In this document: positions 17,434 to 26,549 of the stretch, one piece after another | How positions within the stretch are numbered: position 1 is the first letter of the stretch | Layout of the letters: each line of letters starts with the position of its first letter | NCBI RefSeq assembly: GCF_018448785.1 | Contig: NZ_JAHCLU010000011.1 | Location: 34,894-98,893, forward strand | Source of the DNA: Halomonas jincaotanensis | Lineage (GTDB): Bacteria > Pseudomonadota > Gammaproteobacteria > Pseudomonadales > Halomonadaceae | Direction of reading: 5' to 3' | DNA length: 64,000 bases | Made by a program: the position numbers and the translations under genes | The notes under the pieces: generated by a model | Seen by the model: only the letters and a program-made list of their open reading frames with translations | Told to the model about the DNA's origin: nothing | Databases searched by the model: none

Positions 17434-18957
17434 TCAGTCGTCGATTCCATCTTCCTGATTGTGCATTCCCACCAGGGCATGGTGACCGGCACTCTGCTCC
17501 TGCTTCGCTACGTCATTGCGTGAAGCCTCGAGGTCACTCAGGTAACGAGCGTCGATGTCGCCGGTGACATAGTTGCCGTCGAACACCGAGCAATCGAAAG
17601 ATGTCAGCGCTGGATTGACATCGCGGCAGGCGGCCTTCAGGTCGTCGAGATTCTGATAGAAGATCCGATCGGCGCCGATCAGCTCACCCACCTCCGCTTC
17701 GCTGCGACCATGAGCGATCAACTCGTCGGCCGCCGGCATGTCGATACCGTAGACATTGGGGTAGCGCACCGGTGGGGCTGCCGAAGCGAAATAGACCTTA
17801 CGAGCGCCGGCCTCGCGTGCCATCTGAATGATCTGCTTGCAGGTCGTGCCACGCACGATGGAATCGTCCACCAACAGCACGTTCTTGTCCTTGAACTCGA
17901 TGTCGATGGCGTTGAGCTTCTGGCGCACCGATTTCTTGCGCTGGGTCTGCCCTGGCATGATGAAGGTCCGTCCGATATAGCGATTCTTCATGAAGCCTTC
18001 GCGGTAGGTCACACCCAGGTGTTGCGCGAGCTCAAGCGCCGAGGTGCGCGAGGTGTCGGGAATGGGAATGACCACGTCGATGTCGTGCTCGGGCCAGTCG
18101 CTTTGGATGCGATCCCCCAGCTTGCGGCCCATCTGCATGCGCGTGCCATAGACATAGGCACCATCGAGAATGGAATCCGGACGCGACAAGTAGACGTGCT
18201 CGAAGATGCAGGACGTCAGCTGCGGGTGATCGGCACACTGTTGGGTATGAATCTCGCCTGCCATATCGACGAAAATGGCCTCGCCCGGCCCGAGGTCCCG
18301 ATGCAACTCGAAACCGCCAACGTCCAGCGCCACCGACTCGGAGGCGATCATCACATCCTGACCGTTGACATCGTCACGAGTACCGAACACCACGGGGCGA
18401 ATACCGTGGGGATCACGAAAAGCCACCAGCCCGACGCCGTTGATCATCGCGACGGCAGCGTAACCCCCTCGACAGCGGCGATGTACCCGACGCACCGCGT
18501 CGAAGATGTCGCCGGGTGCAAGATGCGGTCCTTGCTTGCCCAATTCATGGGCGAAAACGTTGAGCAGCACCTCGGAATCGGAGCTGGTATTGATATGCCG
18601 CAGATCGGAGGAAAACAGCTCCTGCTTGAGCTGCTCGGAATTGGTCAGGTTGCCGTTGTGGGCCAGGCAGATCCCATAGGGGGAATTGACATAGAAGGGC
18701 TGAGACTCCGCTTCGCTGGAGGAGCCTGCCGTGGGGTAGCGCACATGGCCGATGCCCAAATTTCCCTTCAAGCGAGACATGTGACGAGTGTGAAAGACGT
18801 CCCGCACCAGGCCGTTGCTCTTGCGCAGCAGGAAGCGGCCTTCGTTCCAAGTCATCATGCCAGCGGCGTCCTGTCCGCGATGCTGAAGCACCGTCAGAGC
18901 ATCATAGATGCCCTGGTTAACCGCCTGCTTGGCCATCAGGCCCACGATTCCGCACAT
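17434..18957 (-). CDS. purF: Amidophosphoribosyltransferase
   Basis: A 507-residue enzyme catalysing the committed step of purine synthesis: PRPP plus glutamine to phosphoribosylamine. Mature Cys1 follows the start ([10 protein letters not shown]), and the Ntn-glutaminase domain shows [10 protein letters not shown] and [12 protein letters not shown]. The phosphoribosyltransferase domain has the PRPP loop [14 protein letters not shown] and the motif [17 protein letters not shown] longer frame upstream is not real because the catalytic Cys must be residue 2. AGGAAAGG precedes the ATG. It lies between cvpA and metZ, the conserved order. Confidence 0.97.
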   Translation of the reverse strand: MCGIVGLMAKQAVNQGIYDALTVLQHRGQDAAGMMTWNEGRFLLRKSNGLVRDVFHTRHMSRLKGNLGIGHVRYPTAGSSSEAESQPFYVNSPYGICLAHNGNLTNSEQLKQELFSSDLRHINTSSDSEVLLNVFAHELGKQGPHLAPGDIFDAVRRVHRRCRGGYAAVAMINGVGLVAFRDPHGIRPVVFGTRDDVNGQDVMIASESVALDVGGFELHRDLGPGEAIFVDMAGEIHTQQCADHPQLTSCIFEHVYLSRPDSILDGAYVYGTRMQMGRKLGDRIQSDWPEHDIDVVIPIPDTSRTSALELAQHLGVTYREGFMKNRYIGRTFIMPGQTQRKKSVRQKLNAIDIEFKDKNVLLVDDSIVRGTTCKQIIQMAREAGARKVYFASAAPPVRYPNVYGIDMPAADELIAHGRSEAEVGELIGADRIFYQNLDDLKAACRDVNPALTSFDCSVFDGNYVTGDIDARYLSDLEASRNDVAKQEQSAGHHALVGMHNQEDGIDD

Positions 18958-19021
18958 GTTGCCTTTCCTCACTTGCCTTGATCGGTAAGCCGCCAAATGC
19001 GGCCCGCCCGGGATTTCTGTT

Positions 19022-19606
19022 TCAGGGCTGATCGGTGGTCCTGATCGTTTTCTCGATGGAGGCACGGGTCCCCTGCTCCTCGTAGGGCATCGAGATATCC
19101 GGCAATGATTCGGCTGTACCGGGTAGCTCGCCTTCCCAGGCTTCCAATTGGCTGACCGCCCAGTGGCGCAATTCTTCGAAGGTCGGTCGCAACTGCGCAC
19201 CCTGCCAGGCATCCAACTGGGCCAGTGGCGTAAGGGAAATGAGAATGGTCACCAATACCAGGATGGCCGCCCCCTTGGCACCGCCGAAGGCGGCGCCCAT
19301 CACGCGATTGAATAACCCCATCCCGACCCATTCCACGGCGGCGTGGACCAGGCGAATGACAATGCCGCAAAGCAGTACCACCGCAAAAATCACCAGCACG
19401 AACGCCAGCACCAGGCGACCATCAGGGTTATCGATCACGCCGGCCAACAGGTCCGCCACCGGCTCGGCGAGCAGGCGTGCGGCCAACAAGGCGATGATCC
19501 ATGCGGCCAGGCCCAAGGCTTCGCGGATCAGGCCGCGCAGAAACCCGGTAAGGGTGGTGACGGTCAGCACCACAATAAATAGCCAGTCGAGCCAGGTCAG
19601 CAGCAT
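19022..19606 (-). CDS. cvpA: CvpA-family membrane protein
   Basis: A 194-residue inner-membrane protein with four hydrophobic segments in the first 130 residues ([63 protein letters not shown]) and a soluble acidic C-tail. CvpA was named from colicin V production in E. coli; in other species it affects bile and surfactant resistance and biofilm, by an unclear mechanism. It sits directly upstream of purF, as in many gammaproteobacteria, so the two probably share a transcript. Confidence 0.92.
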   Translation of the reverse strand: MLLTWLDWLFIVVLTVTTLTGFLRGLIREALGLAAWIIALLAARLLAEPVADLLAGVIDNPDGRLVLAFVLVIFAVVLLCGIVIRLVHAAVEWVGMGLFNRVMGAAFGGAKGAAILVLVTILISLTPLAQLDAWQGAQLRPTFEELRHWAVSQLEAWEGELPGTAESLPDISMPYEEQGTRASIEKTIRTTDQP

Positions 19607-19607
19607 A

Positions 19608-20309
19608 TCAATCCCTAACGCGCACTAGCAGGCCCTGGAGGTTCGCCTGCTCCTTGAGCTCGCCCATGGCTTGCTCGCCGGCCTCCGATGACTCGAAGGG
19701 TCCGACATAGACAGTCGTCAGATCATTGTCACGAGGCCGACTGAAGGCGCTGAACCCCTGCTCGTTAAGCTGGGACTGCAGGCGCTCGGCATTGTCCGGC
19801 TGGCCGAAACTGCCCACCTGAACGGCCCAGCCTCCCGAGGCAGTGGCCGCCGTCGTGTTCGCCGCCTCGCTCTCATCGGCACCTGGCTCGTCCTGCGACA
19901 GCCGTTGGTCGGCGGCTCTTGCCAATTCGGCGATTGGATCGTTGGCTGGCGGATCGCTGTCAGGTGCCTCATCACTCGGCGGTGGTGTGATTGACGGCGA
20001 ATCAGGCGCGGATGCCGCGGACTCGCCGCTAGTCACCGTCACACTCGCCTGCGTGGCGGCCTCTTCAACGACGAGCTCGGGCGTTTGCGACGCCGTCCCG
20101 CTGGGAAAGCGAATTTCGCCGAGGCTCGACGGAGGCTCGGGGTCGGGCACGTCCTGGCGTTCGACTTCCACCGGTTCCTCGATTGTCAACGCCGGCTCCG
20201 GGGGTTCGTCACGCGGGGCTGGCTCATCGAACAACATCGGCACGAAGATTACCCCCAGGGCAATCAGGATCACGGCACCGCTCAGGCGCTCGCGCATTCC
20301 ATATTTCAT
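19608..20309 (-). CDS. dedD: SPOR-domain cell-division protein, DedD-like
   Basis: A 233-residue bitopic protein: a short cytoplasmic start (MKYGMRERLSG), one membrane helix (AVILIALGVIFVPMLF), a long acidic, proline-rich periplasmic linker, and a C-terminal SPOR domain from about residue 158 (GGWAVQVGSFGQPDNAERLQ to LLVRVRD) that binds denuded septal peptidoglycan. The stop is one base before cvpA and the start overlaps the folC stop by four bases, so translation is coupled. The length of the acidic linker fits a halophile. Confidence 0.92.
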   Translation of the reverse strand: MKYGMRERLSGAVILIALGVIFVPMLFDEPAPRDEPPEPALTIEEPVEVERQDVPDPEPPSSLGEIRFPSGTASQTPELVVEEAATQASVTVTSGESAASAPDSPSITPPPSDEAPDSDPPANDPIAELARAADQRLSQDEPGADESEAANTTAATASGGWAVQVGSFGQPDNAERLQSQLNEQGFSAFSRPRDNDLTTVYVGPFESSEAGEQAMGELKEQANLQGLLVRVRD

Positions 20310-21736
20310 GGTGCTCCCTCCGTGGCCGAATCATTAACGTCAGTGTGTTCCGAGGCGCGCCACCCAGCCAGCACGGCTGCCACGGTAAAGAAGGAACCGC
20401 ATACCAGCACCCTGTCCTCGGGTGCCAGGCGAGTCGCCAACCAAGCGGCACCGGCAACAGGCGAATCGGCGCAGTGCCACACAGCGTCGCCTCGGGCTGT
20501 CACCCGGGCCGCCAGATCAGCGGCCGTGCGTGCCCTGTCACCCTCCAGACTTACCGACACCCAGGCATCCACGGCCGGCTGGAGGGCCTCGATGACCCCA
20601 TCGGCGTCCTTGTCGACGAGCATTCCCAGCAGGGCGATCGTTCGGCCAGCGCTGGGTCGTGCCATCAGACGAGACGCCACATAGGCGGCAGCGTGAGGAT
20701 TGTGTCCAACATCTAGACACCACTGCCCCCGCCACTGCATGCGGCCGGGCAAACGGACCGCCGCCAGCGCGCGACGACAATCCGCGGCGTTCAATTCAAC
20801 ACCCGCCAGCGCCAGCGCCTGCAGCGCCGTGGCAGCGTTGTCCAGCGGCAAGCCGGGATCGGGCAGATCGGGCACGGTGATGGAGCCAGCGACGCCAGAG
20901 TAGCCTTTGGGGTCTGACCCCATGGCTTCTGACGCCCTCATGGATGATCCATGTTGCGGGCCTCGATTATCGAGGGGGTCAGACCCCAAGGGCGCCACCT
21001 CGGCAACACTTCCAAAGAATCTCCAGCCGTCGCCCTCCCCTTCACGGGAGAAATCCTCGTCCAGGGCGTAGACCCGAGCGCCGAGCTCGGCGGCGACCTC
21101 CCGCACGCTCTCCGGCAGCGTCGTGCTGCCCAGCACCACCGGACGACCTGACCGCATGATGCCCGCCTTTTCGCGGCCAATACCCTCGATATCATTCCCC
21201 AGGTAGGCGGCGTGATCCTGCGCCACCGTGGTAACGACGGCGACATCGGGGTCAACGATGTTGACAGCATCGAGTCGTCCACCCAGCCCCACCTCGAGTA
21301 TCGCCAGGTCGGGGCGTTGCCGTGCAATGGCCCAGAGCGCGCCCAGGGTGCCGACTTCAAAATAGCTCAGACTTATTGGCGGGCCGTCGATGCGCGCCCT
21401 TTCCACCGTGGCAAAGCCATCGATCAGCAGGCTATCAGAGGCCTCGGCGCCCGACAGCCGCAGACGCTCGTTGTAACGCAGGAGATGCGGCGAGGTGTAC
21501 GCCGCCGTCGACCGGCCATGGGCCTGGGCCAGCGCGTCGAGCATGGCCACCGTGGATCCCTTGCCGTTGGTGCCAGCCACCGTGATGAGCCGCCCGGCCA
21601 CGGGAGTGTCCAGCAGGCCCATGCGCCGGGCGACCCGGGCCACGCGTTCGAGCCCCAGGTCGATCCCCATTGGGTGAGCAACTTCCAGACGTTCCAGCCA
21701 GGCATCCAGTGCGGTTGACGAAGCCACGGTGTGCAT
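20306..21736 (-). CDS. folC: Bifunctional dihydrofolate/folylpolyglutamate synthase, with in-frame insertion
   Basis: A 476-residue Mur-ligase-type enzyme adding glutamate to dihydropteroate and then to tetrahydrofolate. Seen: the P-loop VAGTNGKGSTVAMLDAL, YTSPHLLRYNERLRL, EVGLGGRLDAVN, VVTTVAQDHAAYLG and the C-terminal-domain WCLDVGHNPHAAA. It is about 40-50 residues longer than usual. Residues about 249-278 are encoded by a palindromic REP-like element that sits in frame between two conserved blocks, ahead of LPLDNAATALQAL. Because the rest is intact I expect a functional enzyme with a surface loop. It overlaps dedD by four bases and follows accD. Confidence 0.95.
   Translation of the reverse strand: MHTVASSTALDAWLERLEVAHPMGIDLGLERVARVARRMGLLDTPVAGRLITVAGTNGKGSTVAMLDALAQAHGRSTAAYTSPHLLRYNERLRLSGAEASDSLLIDGFATVERARIDGPPISLSYFEVGTLGALWAIARQRPDLAILEVGLGGRLDAVNIVDPDVAVVTTVAQDHAAYLGNDIEGIGREKAGIMRSGRPVVLGSTTLPESVREVAAELGARVYALDEDFSREGEGDGWRFFGSVAEVAPLGSDPLDNRGPQHGSSMRASEAMGSDPKGYSGVAGSITVPDLPDPGLPLDNAATALQALALAGVELNAADCRRALAAVRLPGRMQWRGQWCLDVGHNPHAAAYVASRLMARPSAGRTIALLGMLVDKDADGVIEALQPAVDAWVSVSLEGDRARTAADLAARVTARGDAVWHCADSPVAGAAWLATRLAPEDRVLVCGSFFTVAAVLAGWRASEHTDVNDSATEGAP
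20904..20992. repeat. REP/MITE-like palindromic element inside folC
   Basis: An 89-bp element bounded by inverted terminal repeats: CCTTTGGGGTCTGACCCC (20904-20921) and GGGGTCAGACCCCAAGGG (20975-20992). Each arm is itself a palindrome (GGGGTC-A-GACCCC). The interior holds two more palindromes, CATGGATGATCCATG (20938-20952) and CCTCGATTATCGAGG (20961-20975). The GGGGTCAGACCCC core is reminiscent of REP sequences mobilised by REP-associated tyrosine transposases. Its whole length is read through in the folC frame. Confidence 0.85.
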
Positions 21737-21747
21737 TGAGATACCGA

Positions 21748-22767
21748 TCAGCGCAAGCCGTCAGCGCGTCCGTCGCGATCATCTTCCTCGCGTTCGGCAG
21801 CAGGCAGGGCTTCTGGCTCGGGGTGTGTTCCTTCGACGCTAGCATCGTCCTGCTCGGCAACATCAACCAGATCGGGCTGCCATTCTGGTTCCTCCGGCGG
21901 CGCGCCATTGGCAGGATGATGCGTCAACTTGCGCAAAAGGCTGCCGAGACGCCTACGCATCTCGCGGCGATGCACGATCATGTCAACGGTGCCGTGCTCG
22001 AGCAGGAATTCGCTGCGCTGAAAACCCTCGGGAAGCTGCTCACGCACCGTCTGCTCGATGACTCGGGGACCCGCGAAACCGATCAGAGCGTTGGGTTCGG
22101 CCACGTTGATATCGCCGAGCATGGCAAGCGAGGCCGAGACACCGCCGAAGACCGGATCGGTGAGTACCGAAATATACGGAACACCCTGCTGCTTGAGCCT
22201 CTCGAGCGCCGCCGAGGTCTTCGCCATCTGCATCAGCGAGAAGAGCGCTTCCTGCATCCGCGCGCCACCGGAGGCGGAAAAACAGATCAGTGGAATTCGT
22301 TCTTGCAGGGCAAGAGTGGCAGCGCGTATGAATTTCTCGCCCACCACACTTCCCATCGAGCCGCCCATGAAGGTGAACTCAAAGGACACCACGACGACCG
22401 GCAGCCCATCGAGCGTACCCCTCATGGCGATCAGCGCATCCCTTTCCCCGGTCTCCTTCTGCGCCGCTGCCAGGCGGTCCTTGTATTTCTTGGAATCGCG
22501 AAACTTGAGTCGATCGATCGGTTCTACCTCGGTGGCCAGCTCCTCGCGGCCCTCCTTGTCGAGAAACCAGTCAAGCCGCTTGCGCGCCGTCAGCCGCAGA
22601 TGATGGTCGCACTTGGGGCAGACGTTATGGTGTTTCTCGAGTTCGGGGAGATAGAGTACCGCCTCGCACTTGGGACACTTTCGCCAGAGACCATCCGGCA
22701 CACTCGCCCGGCGATCATTGCGCTGAATGCGACCCATGGAGGGCACGATCTTGTCTAGCCAGCTCAT
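21748..22767 (-). CDS. accD: Acetyl-CoA carboxylase carboxyltransferase subunit beta
   Basis: A 339-residue subunit that with AccA transfers carboxyl groups from carboxybiotin to acetyl-CoA, the first step of fatty-acid synthesis. The N-terminal zinc ribbon is visible ([10 protein letters not shown] and [11 protein letters not shown]), followed by the crotonase-like core: [36 protein letters not shown] and [16 protein letters not shown]. Beyond about residue 285 the tail is long, acidic and low-complexity ([17 protein letters not shown]). It lies between trpA (upstream) and folC (downstream). Confidence 0.96.
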   Translation of the reverse strand: MSWLDKIVPSMGRIQRNDRRASVPDGLWRKCPKCEAVLYLPELEKHHNVCPKCDHHLRLTARKRLDWFLDKEGREELATEVEPIDRLKFRDSKKYKDRLAAAQKETGERDALIAMRGTLDGLPVVVVSFEFTFMGGSMGSVVGEKFIRAATLALQERIPLICFSASGGARMQEALFSLMQMAKTSAALERLKQQGVPYISVLTDPVFGGVSASLAMLGDINVAEPNALIGFAGPRVIEQTVREQLPEGFQRSEFLLEHGTVDMIVHRREMRRRLGSLLRKLTHHPANGAPPEEPEWQPDLVDVAEQDDASVEGTHPEPEALPAAEREEDDRDGRADGLR

Positions 22768-22849
22768 GTCAGAAGAGGTTCCGTAACGTGGTTGGCGCCC
22801 GGGAGCACCGGGCGACGAAACAAATCAGGGGGTCAGGTCAAGACGGCCT

Positions 22850-23668
22850 TCAGCCGACGCTCAGTGCATCGATCGCCTGACGCATCTCGCCAAGCACGGC
22901 CTTGAGTTCTCCACTGATACGATCAGGTGTCTGGACATTTTCTGCAATACGATTGACCAGCGCGCTGCCGACGATTACGCCATCGGCTACCTTGGCGACT
23001 TCGGCCGCCGAGGCACCATCGCGAATACCGAATCCGACGCACAGCGGCAGATCGGACATTTCACGCAGCGGCGCCAGATGTTGTGCCACATCACCGGCAT
23101 CGAGAATGGCAGACCCGGTGACGCCCTTGAGCGAGACGTAATACAGGTAGCCTTCGCCATGGTCACATATTGTAGCGGCCCGAGCGTTGGAAGTGGTAGG
23201 GGCCACGAGGAAGATCGAGGCAAGCCCTCGCGACTTCAACACGGGGCCGAACTCACTGGCCTCCTCCGGCGGCATATCGACGGTCAGCACACCATCCACC
23301 CCCGCTGCTGCTGCCTGCTCGGCGAAGGCCGCCAGCCCGATACGCTCGATGGGATTGAGATAGCCCATCAACACGATCGGCGTATGCGTGTCGAGCTGGC
23401 GAAACTCGCTTACCATGGCGAAGAGGTGCGAAAGGCGAACTCCGTGCGTCAATGCACGCTCGCAGGCCTTCTGGATCACCGGGCCATCGGCCATGGGATC
23501 TGAAAACGGGACACCCAACTCGATGATGTCGGCGCCCGCCTCCACCAGAGCATGCATGAAGCTAACGGTGTGCTCGGGGGCCGGGTCGCCGGCGGTGATG
23601 TAGGGAATCAACGCCTTGCGGCCCTGGGCCTTGAGGTCGGCGAAACGCTGGTCGATTCGATTCATCAT
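22850..23668 (-). CDS. trpA: Tryptophan synthase alpha subunit
   Basis: A 272-residue TIM-barrel enzyme that cleaves indole-3-glycerol phosphate to indole and glyceraldehyde 3-phosphate. Catalytic Glu and Asp are in [18 protein letters not shown], and [32 protein letters not shown] and [10 protein letters not shown] fit the family. It starts six bases after trpB on the same strand, so translation is probably coupled, as expected for subunits of one complex. Confidence 0.97.
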   Translation of the reverse strand: MMNRIDQRFADLKAQGRKALIPYITAGDPAPEHTVSFMHALVEAGADIIELGVPFSDPMADGPVIQKACERALTHGVRLSHLFAMVSEFRQLDTHTPIVLMGYLNPIERIGLAAFAEQAAAAGVDGVLTVDMPPEEASEFGPVLKSRGLASIFLVAPTTSNARAATICDHGEGYLYYVSLKGVTGSAILDAGDVAQHLAPLREMSDLPLCVGFGIRDGASAAEVAKVADGVIVGSALVNRIAENVQTPDRISGELKAVLGEMRQAIDALSVG

Positions 23669-23674
23669 GGTCCC

Positions 23675-24898
23675 TTAGATCTCGATACCGTCGAGCTTGG
23701 CGACGGTCAGGATGTCCTTGTCGCCCCGTCCGGAAAGATTGATGATGATGTTCTGTTCGGGGCGCATGGTCGGAGCCAGCACCTTGGCATAGGCCAGCGC
23801 ATGGGCGGTTTCCAACGCCGGCATGATGCCCTCGACGTGGGTCAGTTCACGAAATGCTTCGAGCACATCGCTGTCGTTGGCGGCCACGTACTGGACCCTG
23901 CCGACGTCCTTCCATAGCGCGTGCTCAGGCCCGACGCCCGGATAATCCAGGCCAGCCGAGATCGAATGGGTAGTGGATACCTGTCCTCCCTCGTCGGACA
24001 TCAGATAGGTGCGGTTGCCGTGGAGCACGCCACGCGGCGCATTGGACGCCAGCGGTGCCGCATGCCGACCCGTCTCGACCCCATCACCACCGGCCTCCAC
24101 GCCGTACATGACGACATCGTCGTCTTCCACGAACGGGTAGAATAGCCCCATGGCATTCGAGCCACCGCCGACACAGGCGATCAGCGCATCCGGCAACTGG
24201 CCGAATTCCTCGAACGACTGACGGCGTGCTTCGCGCCCCGCCACTGCATTGAAGTCGCGCACCAGCATGGGGTAGGGGTGCGGCCCCGCCACGGTACCAA
24301 TGATGTAGAAGGTGTCGTCGACGTTGGTGACCCAGTCGCGCAGCGCCTCGTTCATGGCATCCTTGAGCGTACGGGTCCCGGACTCGACAGGAATCACGTT
24401 GGCGCCCAGTAGACGCATCCGGTAGACATTGAGCTTCTGTCGCTGCACGTCCTCGGCGCCCATGTAGACTTCACACTTGAGTCCCAGGCGCGCCGCCACG
24501 GTGGCAGTCGCCACACCGTGCTGGCCGGCGCCGGTCTCGGCGATCACTCGCGGCTTGCCGCTCTTCTTGGCCAGCAACGCCTGGCCGATCGTGTTGTTGA
24601 CCTTGTGGGCGCCGGTGTGATTGAGATCTTCACGCTTGAGCCAGATCTGTGCCCCGCCGAGTTGCCTTGACCATCGCTCGGCATGATAGAGGGGCGATGG
24701 CCGACCCACGAAGTGGGCCAGGTCATAATCGAATTCGGCCTGGAAATCCGGATCGTCGCGAAGACTCAGATACGTCTTGGTCAGATCGTCCAGGGCGAAG
24801 CTCAGGGTCTCCGAGACGAACCGACCACCATAGGCGCCGTAATGGCCAAGGGCGTCCGGTAGTCGGGTCAGGTCGCTGAACTTGCTCACGAAAGACAC
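23675..24898 (-). CDS. trpB: Tryptophan synthase beta subunit
   Basis: A 407-residue PLP enzyme condensing indole with serine to tryptophan, in complex with TrpA. Seen: [14 protein letters not shown] motif ([16 protein letters not shown]), the PLP lysine in [42 protein letters not shown] for the phosphate, and LSGRGDKDI near the C-terminus. The order trpF-trpB-trpA is intact; trpC, trpD and trpE are elsewhere. Confidence 0.97.
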   Translation of the reverse strand: MSFVSKFSDLTRLPDALGHYGAYGGRFVSETLSFALDDLTKTYLSLRDDPDFQAEFDYDLAHFVGRPSPLYHAERWSRQLGGAQIWLKREDLNHTGAHKVNNTIGQALLAKKSGKPRVIAETGAGQHGVATATVAARLGLKCEVYMGAEDVQRQKLNVYRMRLLGANVIPVESGTRTLKDAMNEALRDWVTNVDDTFYIIGTVAGPHPYPMLVRDFNAVAGREARRQSFEEFGQLPDALIACVGGGSNAMGLFYPFVEDDDVVMYGVEAGGDGVETGRHAAPLASNAPRGVLHGNRTYLMSDEGGQVSTTHSISAGLDYPGVGPEHALWKDVGRVQYVAANDSDVLEAFRELTHVEGIMPALETAHALAYAKVLAPTMRPEQNIIINLSGRGDKDILTVAKLDGIEI

Positions 24899-24942
24899 CT
24901 CACAGGGTCAAGGGCATTGAGGGAAATACGAAAACGGCGTAG

Positions 24943-25602
24943 TCATCGGTCGTTCAGGTTCGCGTGGTCTGCGCGTCGTACGGCGTCCATGAAGGCCAGC
25001 ATCCGCTCTGGGTCCTTGATGCCAGCATCGGCTTCGACACCGCCGGAAACATCCACCGCAAAGGGCCGGACCGTGGTGACGGCGCCCGCTACATTGTCTG
25101 GCGTCAAGCCTCCGGCGAGAATAACAGGTTTTGCCAGACTTGCGGGGATTCGCGACCAGTCGAAGGTCTCGCCTGTGCCGCCCGGCACCCCGGGGCGATA
25201 GGCATCGAGCAACACGGCCCGGGCGCCGCCGTGCGCCTCGATAGCCGCGTGCAGGTCCAGGCCTTCTCGCATGCGCAGTGCCTTGATCCACGGGCGGGAA
25301 AAGGACGAACAGAACGCGGGTGGCTCATCGCCGTGAAACTGCAGCAGGTCCAGGGATTCGGCGCACCGTGCAACGAGGGCCGGCGACGGGTCGACAAAGA
25401 GCCCCACCCGTGTAACGAAGGCCGGTACGCGGGCACTCAGCTTGGCCAGTCGCGACTCGTCGATACCACGCTTGCTTCCCGGCCATAGCACGAAGCCCAG
25501 CGCATCGGCACCGGCCGCGACAGCGGCGTCGACATCCTGTTCCCGCGTCAGTCCGCAGTACTTGATGCGCGTACGCATCAACGGTAACCGGCGCTCACTC
25601 AC
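24943..25602 (-). CDS. trpF: Phosphoribosylanthranilate isomerase
   Basis: A 219-residue (beta/alpha)8 enzyme, the third step of the tryptophan branch. The catalytic Cys is in IKYCGLTREQD and the catalytic Asp in FAVDVSGGVEADAG; QFHGDEPPAF, LDAYRPGVPGGTG and ILAGGLTPDNV are also present. The GTG at 25602 is the likely start, because GAGGAGGG lies five bases upstream; the ATG at 25578 lacks such a site. The start overlaps the truA stop by eight bases. Confidence 0.95.
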   Translation of the reverse strand: MSERRLPLMRTRIKYCGLTREQDVDAAVAAGADALGFVLWPGSKRGIDESRLAKLSARVPAFVTRVGLFVDPSPALVARCAESLDLLQFHGDEPPAFCSSFSRPWIKALRMREGLDLHAAIEAHGGARAVLLDAYRPGVPGGTGETFDWSRIPASLAKPVILAGGLTPDNVAGAVTTVRPFAVDVSGGVEADAGIKDPERMLAFMDAVRRADHANLNDR

Positions 25603-26542
25603 TGCAGCCCTCCTCTACCGCTGGACCTGGCATCCGGAGCGTGGCTCCAGGCTTGCCACGGCGAAAGTCGATCATCGGACAGTCAGGCAGTTCTCGCTCA
25701 CCGGTCCACTCGCCCAGAAAGGCGAGCAGGTTGGGACCGAGCGGCTCCCGTGGCAAGCCCCAGGCCTCATCATACAGCGAGTCTACGAAATGAAGGCCAC
25801 ATCCCGGCGCCGTGACATCGCCCAACTTACGATCCTGGTGCGCCAGCAGGCCGGTAAGGTAATCGGCTCCGCCACCACCGCGCCCGACAGTTACCAGTGC
25901 CCCGACGATATTACGCACCATGTGCTTAAGGAAGGCATTGCCCTGGACATCGATCACCACCAGCGGGCCATGTCGGTGGACCTCGATGAAATGCAGGTGG
26001 CGCCAAGGCGTGTTCGACTGACAGCCGGCGGCGCGGAAGCTAGAGAAATCATGCTCGCCGACCAGCGCCTGCGCGGCCAGGTGCATGGCGCCTTCATCCA
26101 GGGGGTCACGACACCAGGTAGTATTGGCACGCTCCAGCACCGGCCGGCTGGGCTGATTGAGAATGACATACCGGTAGCGCCGCGCCAGCGCCTTGAAACG
26201 GGAATGGAAGTCAGCCGGCACCGGTCTGACCCAACGCACGGCAATGTCGCGGGGCAGGTTGGCGTTGGCACCAAAGACCCAGCCCTTTTCCGACCGCAAC
26301 ACGGGAGGGTCGAAATGGATGATCTGGCGAGTTGCGTGGACCCCGGAGTCCGTTCGCCCACTGGCATGGACTGTGATCGCCTGGGCAGCCACTCGGGAAA
26401 GCGCTTTCTCGACTTCGGCCTGGACCGAGGCGGCGTGCTTGAGACGCTGCCAGCCACAGTAGGCGCTGCCGTCATACTCCACCCCCATGGCCAGACGTCC
26501 ATGAAGGGGAAGATGTTCATCGAGTTGTCGAAATAGCGTCAT
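25595..26542 (-). CDS. truA: tRNA pseudouridine(38-40) synthase
   Basis: A 315-residue enzyme that converts U38, U39 and U40 of tRNA anticodon stems to pseudouridine. Seen: MGVEYDGSAYCGWQR, the catalytic Asp in HASGRTDSGVHA, ADFHSRFKALARRYRY, and FLKHMVRNIVGALVTVGRGG. The protein is longer at the C-terminus than E. coli TruA (270 aa), ending in a basic, proline-containing tail (GKPGATLRMPGPAVEEG). It is eight bases from fimV and overlaps trpF, so the three probably share a transcript. Confidence 0.95.
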   Translation of the reverse strand: MTLFRQLDEHLPLHGRLAMGVEYDGSAYCGWQRLKHAASVQAEVEKALSRVAAQAITVHASGRTDSGVHATRQIIHFDPPVLRSEKGWVFGANANLPRDIAVRWVRPVPADFHSRFKALARRYRYVILNQPSRPVLERANTTWCRDPLDEGAMHLAAQALVGEHDFSSFRAAGCQSNTPWRHLHFIEVHRHGPLVVIDVQGNAFLKHMVRNIVGALVTVGRGGGGADYLTGLLAHQDRKLGDVTAPGCGLHFVDSLYDEAWGLPREPLGPNLLAFLGEWTGERELPDCPMIDFRRGKPGATLRMPGPAVEEGCSE

Positions 26543-26549
26543 GCGGCCT

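Noticed and set aside
17710..18981. 423-aa plus-strand frame opposite purF
   Set aside because: An antisense shadow of purF, with no recognisable motif or start site.
22826..22842. GGGGGTCAGGTC near the trpA-accD junction as a second REP copy
   Set aside because: It only partly resembles the folC element and lacks a complementary arm.
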